NCBI RefSeq assembly: GCF_902148845.1
Contig: NC_043766.1
Coordinates: 11,436,708-11,500,707 of the forward strand
Length of the DNA: 64,000 nt
Direction: 5' to 3'
DNA from: Salarias fasciatus
Lineage: Eukaryota > Chordata > Actinopteri > Blenniiformes > Blenniidae
Of the stretch, positions 24,940 to 46,539 are shown piece by piece (the stretch's first letter is position 1; every line of letters starts with the position of its first letter). The notes beneath the pieces were generated by a model, which did no database searches, was not told the origin of the DNA, and worked only from the letters and a program-made list of their open reading frames with translations. A program made the position numbers and the translations under genes.

Positions 24940-25490
24940 TTAGCTCCATCCTCAGACAACTAGAAAAATCTTGTTCCGATCCACAAAAGTCTGTATATTT
25001 CCTGGAACTCAGGAGCCACGCTTTGAAAACTATTGGATTCTATGTCACCAATTTTTACTGTTATTATTAATAATAATAGTGATAATAATAATACCAACAA
25101 AGAAATGAGCTGCACTACATTCTTTGTTTCACCTAAGTGAATTGAGTGCACTCACAAATTGTCATGATGTCATGACCAAAGACGTGTATTTACTTTCTTA
25201 TTATCTGCCCATGTTAGCATGTTGTTAGCTGTGCTCAAGCATATGAAGCACATTCTCTTCTTCTTGTGAAACATAAACACCCACATTAAAAGATACAAAC
25301 ACAATATGAGAACTCTTTCAAACAGTAACTGTGCATAGCGGTCACCTGATGCTGCTGCATGTGCGTGCCAGTGTGTTTTGGAAGCAAGATCTTGCTGCAT
25401 TGACACTGACACAGGAGTGTGTCATGTGTCAAGACTTCCATCTATGAGTGTGTCCATCAGAGTCTGCATACATGTTTTTCTGTACAGTTA

Positions 25491-25496
25491 TTTATT
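25491..25496 (-). terminator. Poly(A) signal of the TM4SF18-type gene
   Basis: AATAAA on the minus strand, about 80 bases beyond the stop codon at 25578. Confidence 0.5.
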
Positions 25497-25577
25497 TACT
25501 TGCCTATTTTCTTAAAGTGTCCACATGCAAATTCAGTATGTCAGTGCACGTGAGTTTTTGAACATAGGAGTGCTTCT

Positions 25578-31552
<5,975 letters not shown>

Positions 31553-31823
31553 CTCGCACCAAAAGAAGCACAGCTGCGGGGAGGAGAGCTGAGAAGAAGA
31601 ATGGGCCGAGGAGGGCAAGGAGGGAGAGAAAGAGAGGAGGGAAGGGTCAGAGCAGCTGGGGAGCCAGGAAACAAAAACAAGTGAGGAGGGCCTGCTGGAT
31701 GTGAGTGTTTGTGTTCAACAGAGAATCCTTCCTTTAGAGAGGGGGCTCAGCCATGACACAACGTGTGTGAGGAAGCACGCTCACAGGAAAAGAGCTGACC
31801 AATGGCCTCACAGAGCCCGAGAG

Positions 31824-33989
<2,166 letters not shown>

Positions 33990-33990
<1 letters not shown>

Positions 33991-34195
33991 AGACATCAGG
34001 AAGACTTTTTAGTCTGGAGTGGTGGAGACCGTACTGACTGGAGACATCATCCAGCAGTACGCAAACAGCATTTCTCGTGACCGAAGAGACCTGCAGAGGG
34101 TGCTGGGGTCAGCGGGGCGCTCCACGGGTAAAAGACTGCCCACCCAGGAGCGTGGCCAAGACCAGCAGGATCATGAAGGATCCTCAACATGGTCA
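33990..34195 (+). mobile_element. LINE fragment, C-terminal part of a reverse-transcriptase ORF
   Basis: The plus-strand translation TVLTGDIIQQYANS, then DRRDLQRVLGSAGR, then (in another frame) RSVAKTSRIMKDP matches the order seen at the C-terminus of many fish non-LTR retrotransposons (DRRALQRVxxxA, then RAxxIxKDPSHPGH). The frame is interrupted and the 5' part is missing, so this is a dead fragment. Clade (Rex1, L2 or CR1-like) is not resolved. Confidence 0.55.
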
Positions 34196-34790
34196 GTGAA
34201 TGCTTTGGTCGTTGGATTTTTTTGTTCAAAAAAGGATATTGAAAAAAGGTATCAAGTTATTTTTTTGTTGTTGTTGTTTTTCGGGGTCAAGAATGGATAA
34301 AGAAAACGTTAAACAACTGGTTGTTTCTCATTATCAGTTTCTAAAAATAAAATGTTCTAAGACAGAAACAAAACGCCAGTTTTTTTCCACATTGTGGCCT
34401 CGTTCAGGCTGCACATCGTCACTTTTACACACTCACTGCATTCTCCACTGTGCATTTCATGGGTGTGTTGGTTTTTGCCTGCTTTTTGTATATTATAGTT
34501 TTACCTATTTGTGTAGTATTTTTTTTTTTTTTTGCCTATTTTTACATTTCTAATTTTCTTATTTGTTGCATTGCATACTTGCATGTTCGTGTGAAAAATA
34601 TAAAAATCTAATCTAGTTATGTATTTTTAATGCCCGTATCCTGCGACATACAGTGCTCTAACTTGGGTCGCTTATCTGTGTGATTCAGAAAAGTCTTTAA
34701 AGCATCTGAGGCTACGACTGTCTGACAGGCATCAGCAATATGGGTCTCTAACAACAGACGAACAGAACAAAAACGTTTGAGCCTTGATGA

Positions 34791-34973
34791 ATGACTGAGA
34801 GGTATTCTGGGAACCCGGTTCAACTAAATACTGATGCAATAGAGACATCTGACAAATTTGTTTACCTTCCAGTCTCCCCATCCACAGGACAAGACCATCA
34901 AAAGCTGTGGCGGATTTGTTTTTACTTGACTGACGGAGTCCAGTCTGTGGAGAGCAGCAGAACTGAGAAGTAA
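34791..34973 (+). mobile_element. Second LINE fragment
   Basis: The plus-strand frame contains IETSDKFVYL and, further on, LTDGVQSVESSRT. These resemble the part of RTE/R1-like reverse transcriptases with a FVYLGS motif followed by a helix of the MQSLESSIWRS type. It is short and degenerate, with no intact ORF around it. Confidence 0.4.
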
Positions 34974-35079
34974 AGATATTTTCAGTATTTGCCTCTTTAT
35001 TATCACCATGAATTTGAACATAGTGTAAAAGAAATGCTAGAGAACAGCTTAAACTTACAGTATATGTGGCCAAAGTGTT

Positions 35080-37207
35080 TTGAATGTATTTGTTTATTTT
35101 GAAAGAGGCAGATTTTTATTTTAATTCAAAGGAAATCCGTTCCTTCAAATGAGCTGATTTGTGTTGTATACATAACCCGGCAGTTTTGAAACTGAATGTA
35201 TGGTCAAAAAGTGTATTCATGACTCAAAAAAAAAAAGATGTTTTATTGAACACCCTCTTCACAGTGGTAATATGGAGAGCAAGTAATATATCTTCTGCAG
35301 TCTGAAACTTGGAATCCTCCAAGCCAGACTTAAAAAACACTTGTTGTGATCTCTGTAGTGCTTCTGTAACATAGAATGGAATAGAATGGAAATACTTTAT
35401 TAATCCCAGAGGGAAATGCTTTGAAAATATAGAAAGGATAGGTGGAGCAACGTCGGCTCATTTTATCCACCATGAAAAGTTTGTTGTGCTCTTTCTAAAA
35501 GAGGACGTGTTGGAGGGTCATGACCGGCTTTAACATCCTCAGGAATATAAAGTTATTGATCTTTTGTGCAGCTGTGTTGAAGATGACTGTACTGGTTTAT
35601 CCTGAAGTCACCAGTGATTTCCTTCATCTTGTCAACAGTCTACCAGCTGTCTCACCTCCACTGCAGACGTGGTCATGATCATATAATGCTCACCAGCTAA
35701 CACGCAAACTTCAAATAATTCAGCGCAATGGCCATTACTCTTGACGGCGATAAATAACAGGCTCAAGACACAGTCCTGAAGGGATCCTGTTGAAGATGCT
35801 GAGTTGAGTTGGTCAAAAAGTCCAGTACATTTCCCAGGTGGAGGGTCAGGTGTAGGGTGTTTGTGTGTTCACCATGCGCTGAATTCAATAACAGCACTTG
35901 ATCCACATGTGCAAGCAGGCTTAGGTTGGCTCCTATAATACAAACATTTGCCTGCATATTAAGGCACTTCATCATAATGTGGAGCAAGTGCAATAGCTGT
36001 AAGTCATGAAGAAAAAATGACTCCGAACTTTCAGAGATTTCAGTGAGGATCCATGTCGGCTTTACTTCAGTTCCCAAATGGGAATTCCTCTGTACACCCA
36101 ACCTGGATTATTGTTGAGGCTCAGTACGTTCTTGGATTAATAATGTGCCAGATATTCCTTTCCCTTCATGACTGCAGGTGAGGGTAAAAATCTGGACTGT
36201 CCAGGAAAGAGAGCGATTTGATTTTCATCTCAGGTTCATCACCACAACACCCTGTCATATTAATAACTTCACTGTGACTGAATCTGCAGCCTTGGCCGCG
36301 TCCCACTGGCGAGAACAGCATGCTGTCAACACATCTGCTGACAAAATTACAAGGAAAAAAAGGGTATACGCTTACAAAAAAAAAAAAAAAACCAAAACAT
36401 TATTTTGAAAGATGACCAATGCTGTAAATTTGAAACTGTTCATAGTATTTCAAGTTTATTCAAGTAATCCGAAAGGCATTTTTTTAATATATTTGTCTTA
36501 AAAACAATTGTTGTGAAACTGTGTATAATTAATTCAAACTATGATAAAACAAATTCTTGTTGATTCATTATTGTGATAACTATGTTTTATATCACTAAAA
36601 TGACAAACACAGGATCACAGGCTGGGAAAATAACTCACTATTATGTCTGAGCTGAAATGAAACCATTTTTATGAAAGTAATGTAGCACACTATTCTATCT
36701 TCCTATTTATGGGTCCAGATTTAAGAACAAACAAGGGTCACAAAAAATGTAATAAAATAAAATAAAATCACAAGCTGTAATGTCTTTTTTCAAAATTCAT
36801 ACACTTATGTTTAAATCTCTGAGAGAAATCTTTCTCATATTACACAACCCTCTGAAGTTTGTCTCAAATCCCAAAGATAAAAATTGATGGACTGAAATTG
36901 CAGAACAGAAGCATTTTATCAATACTGATATCAGAGCACGATGAAATCAGGAGCCTCACCAAGTAGCTTCGTACTTGTTATGGCAGTGGCCTTAATGTGT
37001 GTGCCTCAATAAACTTGACTTATCAATCAATACCCAACCAATCAATTATTTGGCAAAATGATCAAGTTAATTATAACAAACAATGGTGTCCATCTTCAAA
37101 ATGACAGTGAACCAGTGCTCTAAAATCAGCTCGTGGGAATTTCTTTTCAAGTAGTTTCTGGTTGATTTGTCTGATTATTGCAAGAACTGAAAATGGTCAA
37201 AGGTCGT
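35080..37207. other. Intergenic, 3' side of the GGT-like gene
   Basis: No gene recognised. A short stretch at 35369-35440 (GAATAGAATGGAAATACTTT, then ATTAATCCCAGAGGGAAAT) matches a recurring fish repeat end, with weaker relatives near 55241-55330 and 55670-55745. The stretch 35450-36110 has open minus-strand frames but no domain I can name. Confidence 0.4.
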
Positions 37208-37707
37208 CTAGTATCCTAGAGCACATCCGTCAGCTCGAGGATCTGATCCCGCCCACAGCACCCGGGAAGGATGAGCAGCACGAGAGACAGACAGATTCCA
37301 CCAGTCCCCGACCGTGATGATCTGTCCCCGTCCAAACTGAGACCTCTTGTGTCCTGCGTCATCGATAAAAAGGCCAAGAGAAGACGATCAATTGAGGCCC
37401 TTCATTCAAAACTAATGATATATGCACTGCAACCCGAAGTGTCTGCTGTCTCATCTGAACGCTGACAGCATGAGATGAGTGTTTGTTTTTTATTGGCATC
37501 ATGTGGTGTGTTAAAGTGATTACAACACGTAGACCAGGGAATGTGGAGGGTAAGGATGAAGCAAGACTCACCAAGAAAGAGATTCGCATAGTTTTTGTGA
37601 TATTTTTAGGCACTGAGCAGAGTTATTAAAACAAACTGTTTTACACTTTCTTTCCAACTTTTATCTCTCTCTCCCACAGACACACACACACACACACAGA
37701 CACACAG

Positions 37708-37739
<32 letters not shown>

Positions 37740-37742
37740 ACA

Positions 37743-37829
<87 letters not shown>

Positions 37830-39013
37830 TTCTGTATTACAGTAATGTTGGAGAGCATATGTAGTACGAGGAGATTAAAAGATACATTTGACTTATGAAT
37901 AGCGTTGTTTACAAGTATTACCAAAAATGCTGAAAATTCATTTAAAAAAATAAAGAAAAACCCTTCCTTGAAGCCAATGTGTTTTTATACTCTGACATCT
38001 GCTTCACTACACTGTAGGTTGCTGTTAAAAAACATTAATAGTCCAGGTTCAACAAGTCACTATGTTCTGGTATATAAGAAAAACAACGAATAAATTAGAT
38101 GTCATATAAAAAATGATGGCGTTAATACACTTCACCCCTCAATGAACTCACAGAAAGTTGACTCAGCCAGTGGAGGGAAGAGGAACAAGAACATACATCC
38201 TGTATGCATCAGGAAGGGAGACAGTTCCCATGGTCCTAATGCCTCTGAGGGAACTAGATATTTCAATGGTGGTCTTGTTGGTTTATGAACATTATCATAC
38301 TAAAGTTCAGCTAACTCATTAACTTTTAACTAGGTAATGTGTTATTTAAACTGAAAACAATTGAGTAATACGGCCATGACATATGTGCATAGGTAACAGA
38401 GTACTTTGTGTTTTTTTTTTTGGTTTTTTTTGGTGGGGTTTGTTTTAAGTTTCCCACATGTTTCATAAGTGATGCTGAATCTCGTATGCAAGTGAAAATA
38501 TGCAGTCTTCTAAATTTGTGAACTGTGTGTACCTGTAACTGGCCAGTTGACTTTGTGACCCCGACGTTGCAGTTCTTTGGCCACCTCCTGATTGATTCCT
38601 TCCTCCAAATTGACCACCCACTGATTGACTGCAAACACACACACACAAAAAAAAAAAGATATTAAATAAAATAAAACACAATTTTTATGCAAAATCATAA
38701 GCTGGGTTTCAATGAAAGTACTGAAATGCCATTGTGAATAAATATGGTATGGATATAAAGATAATAGAGTTATTAACAACTGTCTGATATGTTAGTTATA
38801 GATTATTAGTATAACTGGATTATACATACAAGAAATATAACCCCTCAAAGAGACAGATTTTAGTGATTTTTCTCATCTAAAAATAAAAACTTTTTCTTAA
38901 AACAACAACAGAATAATTTATATATTGATGATGCAAGTTCAGCATTTTCAATTCATTAATAAAAAAAAGCACATTAACATATAATAGAGAACATGGTTAT
39001 TATTAAGTTTGAA

Positions 39014-39066
<53 letters not shown>

Positions 39067-42000
39067 GGGTAACGTACCGTTGTGGTCATAATGAACATAT
39101 ACTCTTGGTGCATCCAAAGCTTGTTGGGGATTCATTTCAAACTCCAACATATTCAATAAGACCTGCACACGCAGAGCAAAAATTAATAATACTCAACGAT
39201 CAAGGCTGAACCATCCATCAATCATCGCTGCTTCATCAGTCCAGAGTGGCTCCAGTCAGGTTCTTCTGAGGACGAGCGACGGGAGGCGAGCCCTGGACAG
39301 GTCGCCCGTTCAACGCATTACAAACATGAGGAGACAACCACACCTTCTGAAACTATCAAACATTCAAAAGCTGTCAAGCATTCTAAAAGTCTGACACATT
39401 TAAAACTACCATACAATCAAATTTATACATGCAGGCAATTTAACCAGTCAACCTTTAACCTTTTGAACTGGAGTACCCAGAGTACCCACTAGGTGCTCCG
39501 ATTCAGTATCTTATCTGCCATCAAACAAACATGAAGCTCATGTTGAAATGATTCATGTAAAGTAATTATACAACCAACAATAACTGTACTGTTATGAAGA
39601 CTGATCCACCTGTCTGTCAGTCACACCTGGATGTGCCCTTGTGGTTGCATGAAAGCCCCCATCACCCCAAAAGCAGCAAGGAGTCGTGGTTTCTGTGATT
39701 TGGCTGGGGAGTCAGTCAGCAGAGCAGGAATTATTGTGTGGAATGGCCTTTTCCCCCCAGCAACACAGTTACTGCTGGTACGGCACAAGGAAAAGCTGGA
39801 ACCACGATTCTACGAGAGACCAAAATAGTATTTGTCAGGAGAAAAAACAGTATGACACATCTCAGTAATCAACCCATTAGTTTCATATAACTGTCTTTGG
39901 AAAAAAAAATAAAACACATTGTACTTATTGTAGGTAGTTGGATTCCTTTTTCAATGTGTAAATACAGCAACATGTCAACACTTAGATGTAACTTTACAGA
40001 GACAAGCGAGCTCTTCAGTGCTGCTCTCATACTGCCCTAATGATAAAATTAAAAACCAGGTTAGAAAATACGAAAATATGCGTTTGTTTGTTGTCAACCT
40101 TATTTTACATGTCTTGTAAGTATCAAATTACACAGATAAATCAAAAACAAGAAACAACACTCCTTCAAATGCTTACAAATACATGTAAGATTTTTGAATG
40201 TAGGATTAATGAAATGTTCAACTTTTATATTGCTCTTGTTACAGAACCCATAAAAGTTGTATCAACACCTTAAATAATGTAAATACAAGCAAGAAGAGGA
40301 AAGAGATGATCTATGACCTTCTATAATTATCATACGCATTTAATGATCTTGACAAATTTTATTTCAATGATTTTTCTTGAACAGTGTGTGTCACTGTTAT
40401 CTCCATGCATACATCAGTGTTTCACTAAAATACACTGAAAGCAAGATGATGGAAGCTCTTCATATGGAATGGCATCAATACCCGCTGCTAACACACAATC
40501 CACCAAACAAAGACTCCTTCTGGCCCTTCTGACCTGCAGTGAAAAGCCGCAGTCTTTTGGGACGAGCCCCGTCCCAAAGTTTGCATAGATGCTGTTGACA
40601 AATGAACATGCGTTGCCATGGCTGTCAATTACGCAGAAATAGACAGTGTCGCTTCCTGTCTTTTGGCCAGGCTCCACGCGCTCCATCGCCCTACAGATTA
40701 ACACACAAACAGAATACAGATAAAAGAGAGTAACAGACAAGCTTTTTAACAAATGACATGCTACTGCTGGTTATGCTTAGACCCAGAAATAGAAATATCT
40801 TTAAAAAATCTGTAGCTAAGAACTTCCTCTCTCAGTTTGTCTGTCTTCACCACTTCCTCCAGAGGCACCATAGAGAGGGACCACCAGCACCCCTCTGTCT
40901 GTGAGAGCAGCAGCGCTCCAAACAAAGCCCCAATCAGCTGAAATTATCAGAAGGTCATAATGACCTAGCCAGGTTTGGGACTTATCCCAAGAACACAACC
41001 TGTCAAAGCGAAAAATGATCACCAGTCATGGTACCTCAGTCAGAAGTGGAAAATAAAGTTCTAAAATAGCTTCATCTGACTGCCACAAATGCACAAATCC
41101 ACTTGTTTATATTATGGGGTCAGCTTTGTGTGTGTGTTTTGGTTGTGAAATACCATTCTGTGCTATTCAATTCAACACTAAAACCTGAATAATACATTGC
41201 AACAACAATTCAGGCAAAACACAATACTATAGAATATTTTGTATGTATTTTATCATTTTCATTTAATCTCTCATTCATTTTTACATTTTTTTTTTCTGTT
41301 TGTGTATTTGGAGTTCAAAGTCTAGAGAGCTGCCCAGTGATTACACACTGTTGGCAAATTACATTCCCGTTGTGTGTGAGGGATGAGGCAATACAGGCCA
41401 ATCGTTAAGGTCAGGGGAAGTAAAACCCTGCAGCCATATCTAAAATCAACAGAGAAAGACTGGTATACAATGAAACACAGACACCCACCTGTCCATGCTT
41501 ATGTGCTGCGCTTGCTGGTGACTGTAGCTCTTGGACATTAGGCTTTCCAAAGGGATGGTCACATGATCAGGGTCGCTCACATAGCGCCAAGCATCTGTTT
41601 GTGCCAAACGAATAGCCTCCACCAAGACATGGATATAGTCGGCACTATTATGGCCTACGGCTGCACACAAGGAAACAGATAATTGTTCGTCTTATTGAAC
41701 TAAAATTTTCAGTTACACATTTGTAAGGGGGCTTTCATTTTTTTTTTCAGACTTGAACTAACATTAGAAAGACTTACCAGGTGTACAAACAGTAAAATGA
41801 AAAAAAAAAAATCTATATAAATTTGAAATAACCATGACAAAAGAAATGAATTAGCATTGTGTGGCTACTGCTGATAAAACATAATAATAGCTTCATTTTT
41901 TTCTCATCTGAACAGAAACCATTGTACCAAAATACTAAAAACGACTTTTTTTTTTCTAACAGTGACACAGTATGCAAAAAGAAGCATTCACAGTTTCACT

Positions 42001-45000
42001 GAAATCTAGAAAGTTCTGGAAACTTGTGTAGGTTTGTTTCTTTTAAGTGCGAAAATAAAAAAAAATTCCAACGCAATATTTTTCATAAGATAGTTCAAAT
42101 TCAACAGTGGCACATAAGCAGTGTTGCAGTGATTACCTTGGAGTTGAGGGAAGTGCTCCAGTATGTTGAGCAACATTAGGGCGGCCAGTCCCTGACAGTT
42201 GGGAGGAAGCTCCCACAGCTGCACACCCTAAACACAAAGGAAAGTCAATCACTCTGCTGATTACAATATTAACAGAAAGAAAATAATTTCCTGACCTTAT
42301 AGTCCGTGCTTATAGGTGTGACGATCTCACTGTCATGGCAGCGGAGGTCATCTAATGTCATGACTCCGCCATTCAGGCTGATGGTATCAACGATGGCTTG
42401 GGCAACTCTTCCCTGGTAAAACGCTGGCTTACCATGTTCACCCAGCGCCTGCCAATGGATCAATAATAATATGACACATGCATTATATTTCAAAAACCAC
42501 AAAAAAAAATGTACACTTTGGTTAGCAAAAGGTGTGTGGTGTTTGATTGGGTGTTGTGTTATTCAGTGTAATCAACGCAACTGAAGTAACCGAAGGGCAT
42601 GAGTAAACATGTGACTTTTCTTCACAAGGAAGTGGCACACTGTCACTGTGGAGGAATGACCATTATGAAGCCGTGGAACCAGCAGTCAATGGGGTGAGGT
42701 CACTGCTATTGTTTCTACAGGAAAATAAATGTTTGTGAGCGTGTCCATGTGAGCAGAGAGAGCTGAGAGGGGCGGACTTGATGTTTCACTGCATTACAAA
42801 TGTCTGAGTGTTTCACGTAGTAAAATGCTATCAAGCATCAATGGATGCATGCTTTAGCGGTGATACACAGACCGACAAACACACGCCCACCTGAACTCAC
42901 GGAGACGCCACCCAAACTCTGAATCAGTGCTGCTTTTTAGGTATTACAACATGCAGCTAAAAATGCTTGCACAATCATTTCAGGAAACAGCTAGGTTGAC
43001 CACTTGGGAAAAAGCTTTTTTTTTTTTTCATTTAACACTGAAATACTGCTTATACACATACTAATTTATTGGTATTATGTCTATGTCTTTTGAAGTTCAG
43101 CTTCAGTCTTGTTTGACTGAATCAGTTTGGAATTATTTTAAAAGATTTTTATTCAAAGCTGATCTTTTTGGAACAACGTGTGATACATCATGAACATTCA
43201 CTGGCTTCAGGCTGCAGGCTGCCGATGCCATAATCAGTGTGCACTCATTCAGGTTTGCCAGCTGGGGTCACCATGAATGACGAAGGAAATAAGTATTACC
43301 GTGAGTCATTGCAGGAAATGTATCACACACAAATAAACAATGCAACATCAAAGCAGCTTTTTATGCTGACATCTTTCTCCAACATAATTTTGTCACTGCT
43401 GAAATTAATCACACGAGAGATTATATCATTTCTTACATGTTTTAACCAGCTTCGCCTACATATCCCAACAGTCTCCTCCTCTCAATCCACTGTTCTCTTT
43501 ACAAAAGTTTTTGTGCTCTGATACAATCTGTTTTTTATGTGTTCCACTCCCTCCCCTCACTGCTTTGCTTATTCCCTTATAATTCATATTTCTGTCTTCC
43601 TCTGTCTTCCTTGTTTTACTTCCACATTATGTCAAACATTCAACTGGGTTAAATATTGAATGCCCACTAAACTCCTGGAGTGCATCCAAGGTCATCCTCT
43701 AATCAGGGCCAAGTTGAGTTTTGAAAAAAACAATAAAGTCATGGATCTGGGTGTGGTGACTCTAAAGTACTACATTCGTCTGCTCTCATGTTGCTATGGA
43801 GTTTTTTTCTATAAAATTGTGAGAATTTACCTTCAGGACTTGAGCCAGGGAAGTGTTTCTGAATATTTGTCCACATTTGGGTGCATGACCATCAATCAGC
43901 AAGTCCCCACCTAATTCCTTCCCAGCATCTCGTAGAGCCGACACCGAGTTTGCCCAGTGGTAAGCTGTGACTTCGGCAACAGGAAATCCCTCCTCTGCAA
44001 GCTTCACTGCCCCACTCAGCACCTCACGCAGGGACAGCTGGGGAAACAGCCGAAGGAAACACAAGGTTATTACAGGAAACTTTACTGGGCAGGAAGGGTG
44101 AGTCAATGATAAATAAGTGGGAACACGTAGAGACCACAACTCATTTGCAGTTTTCAATGTAACAAAAACTTTCTTTGATTTTCTGTTAGCAACGCCTGAG
44201 TAAGAGAAGACACCTTTTTTTGGGGTGTACATCCAATGAGTCAAATACTCAGTAATGATTATGAGCTACTGAGTAACCGAGGAGGCTCTTTCAAAGATTT
44301 ACAGCTGCAAGTGAAGAAGCTCACCCAACTAAACAAACATTAACAAAGGGTCCACTAAACAGATCAAGTCTCAGAAGGTAAAGAGGTGCAAAAGATGAGT
44401 AAGTTTGAGTTAATTCTTTCAACTAAATCATTCTTTTATATGATCCTTATAAGAACCAGGTCAATAAATCAGTACGTTTCTGAATTATTTAATATTTTGA
44501 AATGACAATAATTTTGTATGTGTTGTGAAAAGAGTGCAACTTTTATAAATCAAGTTTTTTTCACTTGTTTATCACAAGAGATTCAAGCAAACACAAATGT
44601 GCCAACTTTTGAAGAAGCTGACTGGATCCAGTTAAAGTGTAGTACAGCATTTATGCTGACATGTTAATAATAGGCAAAAAAAAAAAAAAAAAAAAAAACA
44701 GAGTGATTTTGGCTACCAGAGGGTTGCTATAACATCACAAATAAATAGAGACAAACCTTTTGACTTCCAAACAGTTGCACAGTGTCACACCAGCATGCAG
44801 GGGCCCCTGGCACAGTCACATTCAAGGCATCAAACAATGAAGGAGGGGCCTCTGCAGTATAACCACGCCCTTCCATGAAGTCCAGGGTCTGAGCTTGAGG
44901 GGAACGACCACTGAGGATACAGAGAGCGGCTCAGAAAATGGCTTTCTGAGAGCAGGAAAAATATGGAAAACAATAAATGAATCTCCACCTTCCATTAATC

Positions 45001-45827
45001 CCTTTGATCTCTCCAGTGTTTCCATTGTAGAACAAGCAGAAAGCATCTCCACCAGGCCCAGTGCTTCCCGGCTCTGTCACCGCCAGAGCTGCTGCTATAG
45101 CTACCGCAGCGTCTGCTGCATTGCCACCATTCTTCAAGACATCTGCACACAAACACAACAATGAGTTAGTTATCTATTACAGTTTATATCAATACCTTTT
45201 CAGAGTTCACCTTAAATAAGTGGTTTTATAATAAAATGTTGGATGGAAGCTCTGCAAGGTCTCTCAGTGAAGAAAATCTCAGGACAATTCGAATAGCAGT
45301 CAGGATAGTGACACTTTATATTGATATTAAAACCAGGAGACAGAATTCGCGTTTTTGTTATTCAAGTTTTAATTGAACTTTTCAAAGGCTGGATACATGC
45401 AGACTTAATATATTTCTTCATCCAGAAATAAGAAGTAAATGATACACATTAAACTCTGGTGGCAGACTCAGCACATTTTTGTCTTTAAAAAAACACAAGC
45501 AAGAAAAGCATTAAAGCAACAGAAAAGGATTTGCAGAGAACACAGAAGAAAATGGATACCAGATAATATCAACTAAAATGCACATGTATCTGCACTTGCA
45601 CTAATATCTTCTTAAATGCGTACCTGCACAGTCTCTCTCGCTCTCTCTCTCTCACTCACGCACGCGGGCGCGCACACCTACACCCACTTTCCATGCTTCT
45701 TCAAATAGACATGTTGCTGAGGTGTATAGTATTATAGGATCTCACTTGATTCTATGTTTTAAATGCTCTGTGAGTTGTTTTTTTTTTTTCAATATGAAAA
45801 GTGCTTTGCATTGGCAGGCATGTGTGG

Positions 45828-45861
<34 letters not shown>

Positions 45862-46539
45862 CAGATACTGTATAATATTCATTCTAGTTGTAGTTTTGCA
45901 TTCTATATTTGCAGATGCTGAAGCCAATCCCAGCTAACAAAGGTGAGGGCAGGATAACCCCTCGACAGACCTCCAGTTCATCACAGGACAAACACAGAAG
46001 TCACATTCACACCTTAAGGCATCTACGATCACATCTCACATGCATGCTTTTGGACTGTTGTAGGAGACCAGAGTACCTAATGGAAACACGCACGTAGAAT
46101 ATGCAAAGTTTCAACCCACAACATTCTCAAACTGATCTGAGACCACAATCCACTGCATCATGGCAATCCTGTATTATTATTATTTTGAGTGCATTGCTAT
46201 TTGTTGAAAGTAATTTCTGCGTTTGAGCTTTATTAAACCACATGACACAACTTAAGTGTCTCTCTGCAGTGTTTCAACTGTGCAGCAGCACAATGCAAAA
46301 GAGAAGCTCAGAGCTGCAAGTGCAACAGTGAACAATTTCACAACCAATGTATTCACACTAGAGGAACAAAAACAAAAACAAACCAAAAAACTTAGAAATA
46401 ATAGATTTCATGAAGTAAGAGAACCCACCCTCCACTCACCCAGTCCCACGACAGAAGCTATCTGCTGGCTGGACGCCACACATCCGTGCAAACATACCAC
46501 AGGAGACCTCCGAGAGGAGAAGGTCAGGTCGGTACCCAT
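37208..46539 (-). CDS. YwrD-type gamma-glutamyltransferase family protein (12 exons)
   Basis: Ntn-hydrolase of the glutathione hydrolase family, which cleaves or transfers gamma-glutamyl groups. Exons: 46539-46440, 45142-44989, 44910-44757, 44037-43831, 42448-42296, 42227-42137, 41660-41489, 40690-40534, 39809-39627, 39162-39078, 38628-38533, 37353-37208; 1,698 nt, 565 aa. Visible motifs are [73 protein letters not shown] and FGRGQ, ending in [12 protein letters not shown]. Thr359 (in SDTVYF) is the expected autocatalytic nucleophile, giving subunits of about 358 and 207 residues. The start [15 protein letters not shown] aligns with the start of bacterial YwrD proteins. Unlike GGT1 there is no N-terminal membrane helix or signal peptide, so a cytosolic enzyme is likely. 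A GTAAGT donor at 46625 may mark a noncoding first exon. Substrate in fish is not known to me. Confidence 0.9.
37680..37827. repeat. (CA)n microsatellite in the GGT-like gene
   Basis: Compound CA tract interrupted by several CAGA units, in the last intron, about 330 bases before the last exon. Confidence 0.95.
39016..39065. repeat. (GT)n microsatellite next to a splice donor
   Basis: Twenty-five GT units, read as (CA)n in the transcript. It begins about 12 bases after the donor of coding exon 10 of the GGT-like gene (exon end 39078). Confidence 0.95.
39208..39312 (+). repeat. Decayed teleost interspersed repeat, copy B
   Basis: Shares the ordered motifs CATCCATCAATCATCGCTGC and CCTGGACAGGTCGCCCGTTC with the copy at 26413. 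It lies in an intron of the GGT-like gene. Confidence 0.5.
45631..45860. repeat. CT/CA-rich low-complexity patches
   Basis: A (CT)n run at about 45631-45652 passes into an alternating CGCACGCGGGCGCGCACAC stretch. A second patch of (GT)n and (GA)n lies at about 45830-45862. Both are in intron 1 of the GGT-like gene. Confidence 0.8.
45912..46110 (+). repeat. Decayed teleost interspersed repeat, copy C
   Basis: Longest but diverged relative of the repeat at 26413. Ordered motifs are AGCCAATCCCAGCTAACAAA, CAGACCTCCAGTTCATCACA, CTTTTGGACTGTTGTAGGAG and GGAAACACGCACG. Same orientation as copy A. Confidence 0.55.

Noticed and set aside
35763-36101. Minus-strand 112-codon open frame
   Set aside because: No recognised domain. 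It may be part of an old repeat, so only noted as intergenic.
40816-41022. Extra exon in the GGT-like gene (minus-strand frame with [12 protein letters not shown])
   Set aside because: The exons at 41489-41660 and 40534-40690 join in phase (AG/G) and match the family without it, and using the apparent acceptor puts a stop in frame.
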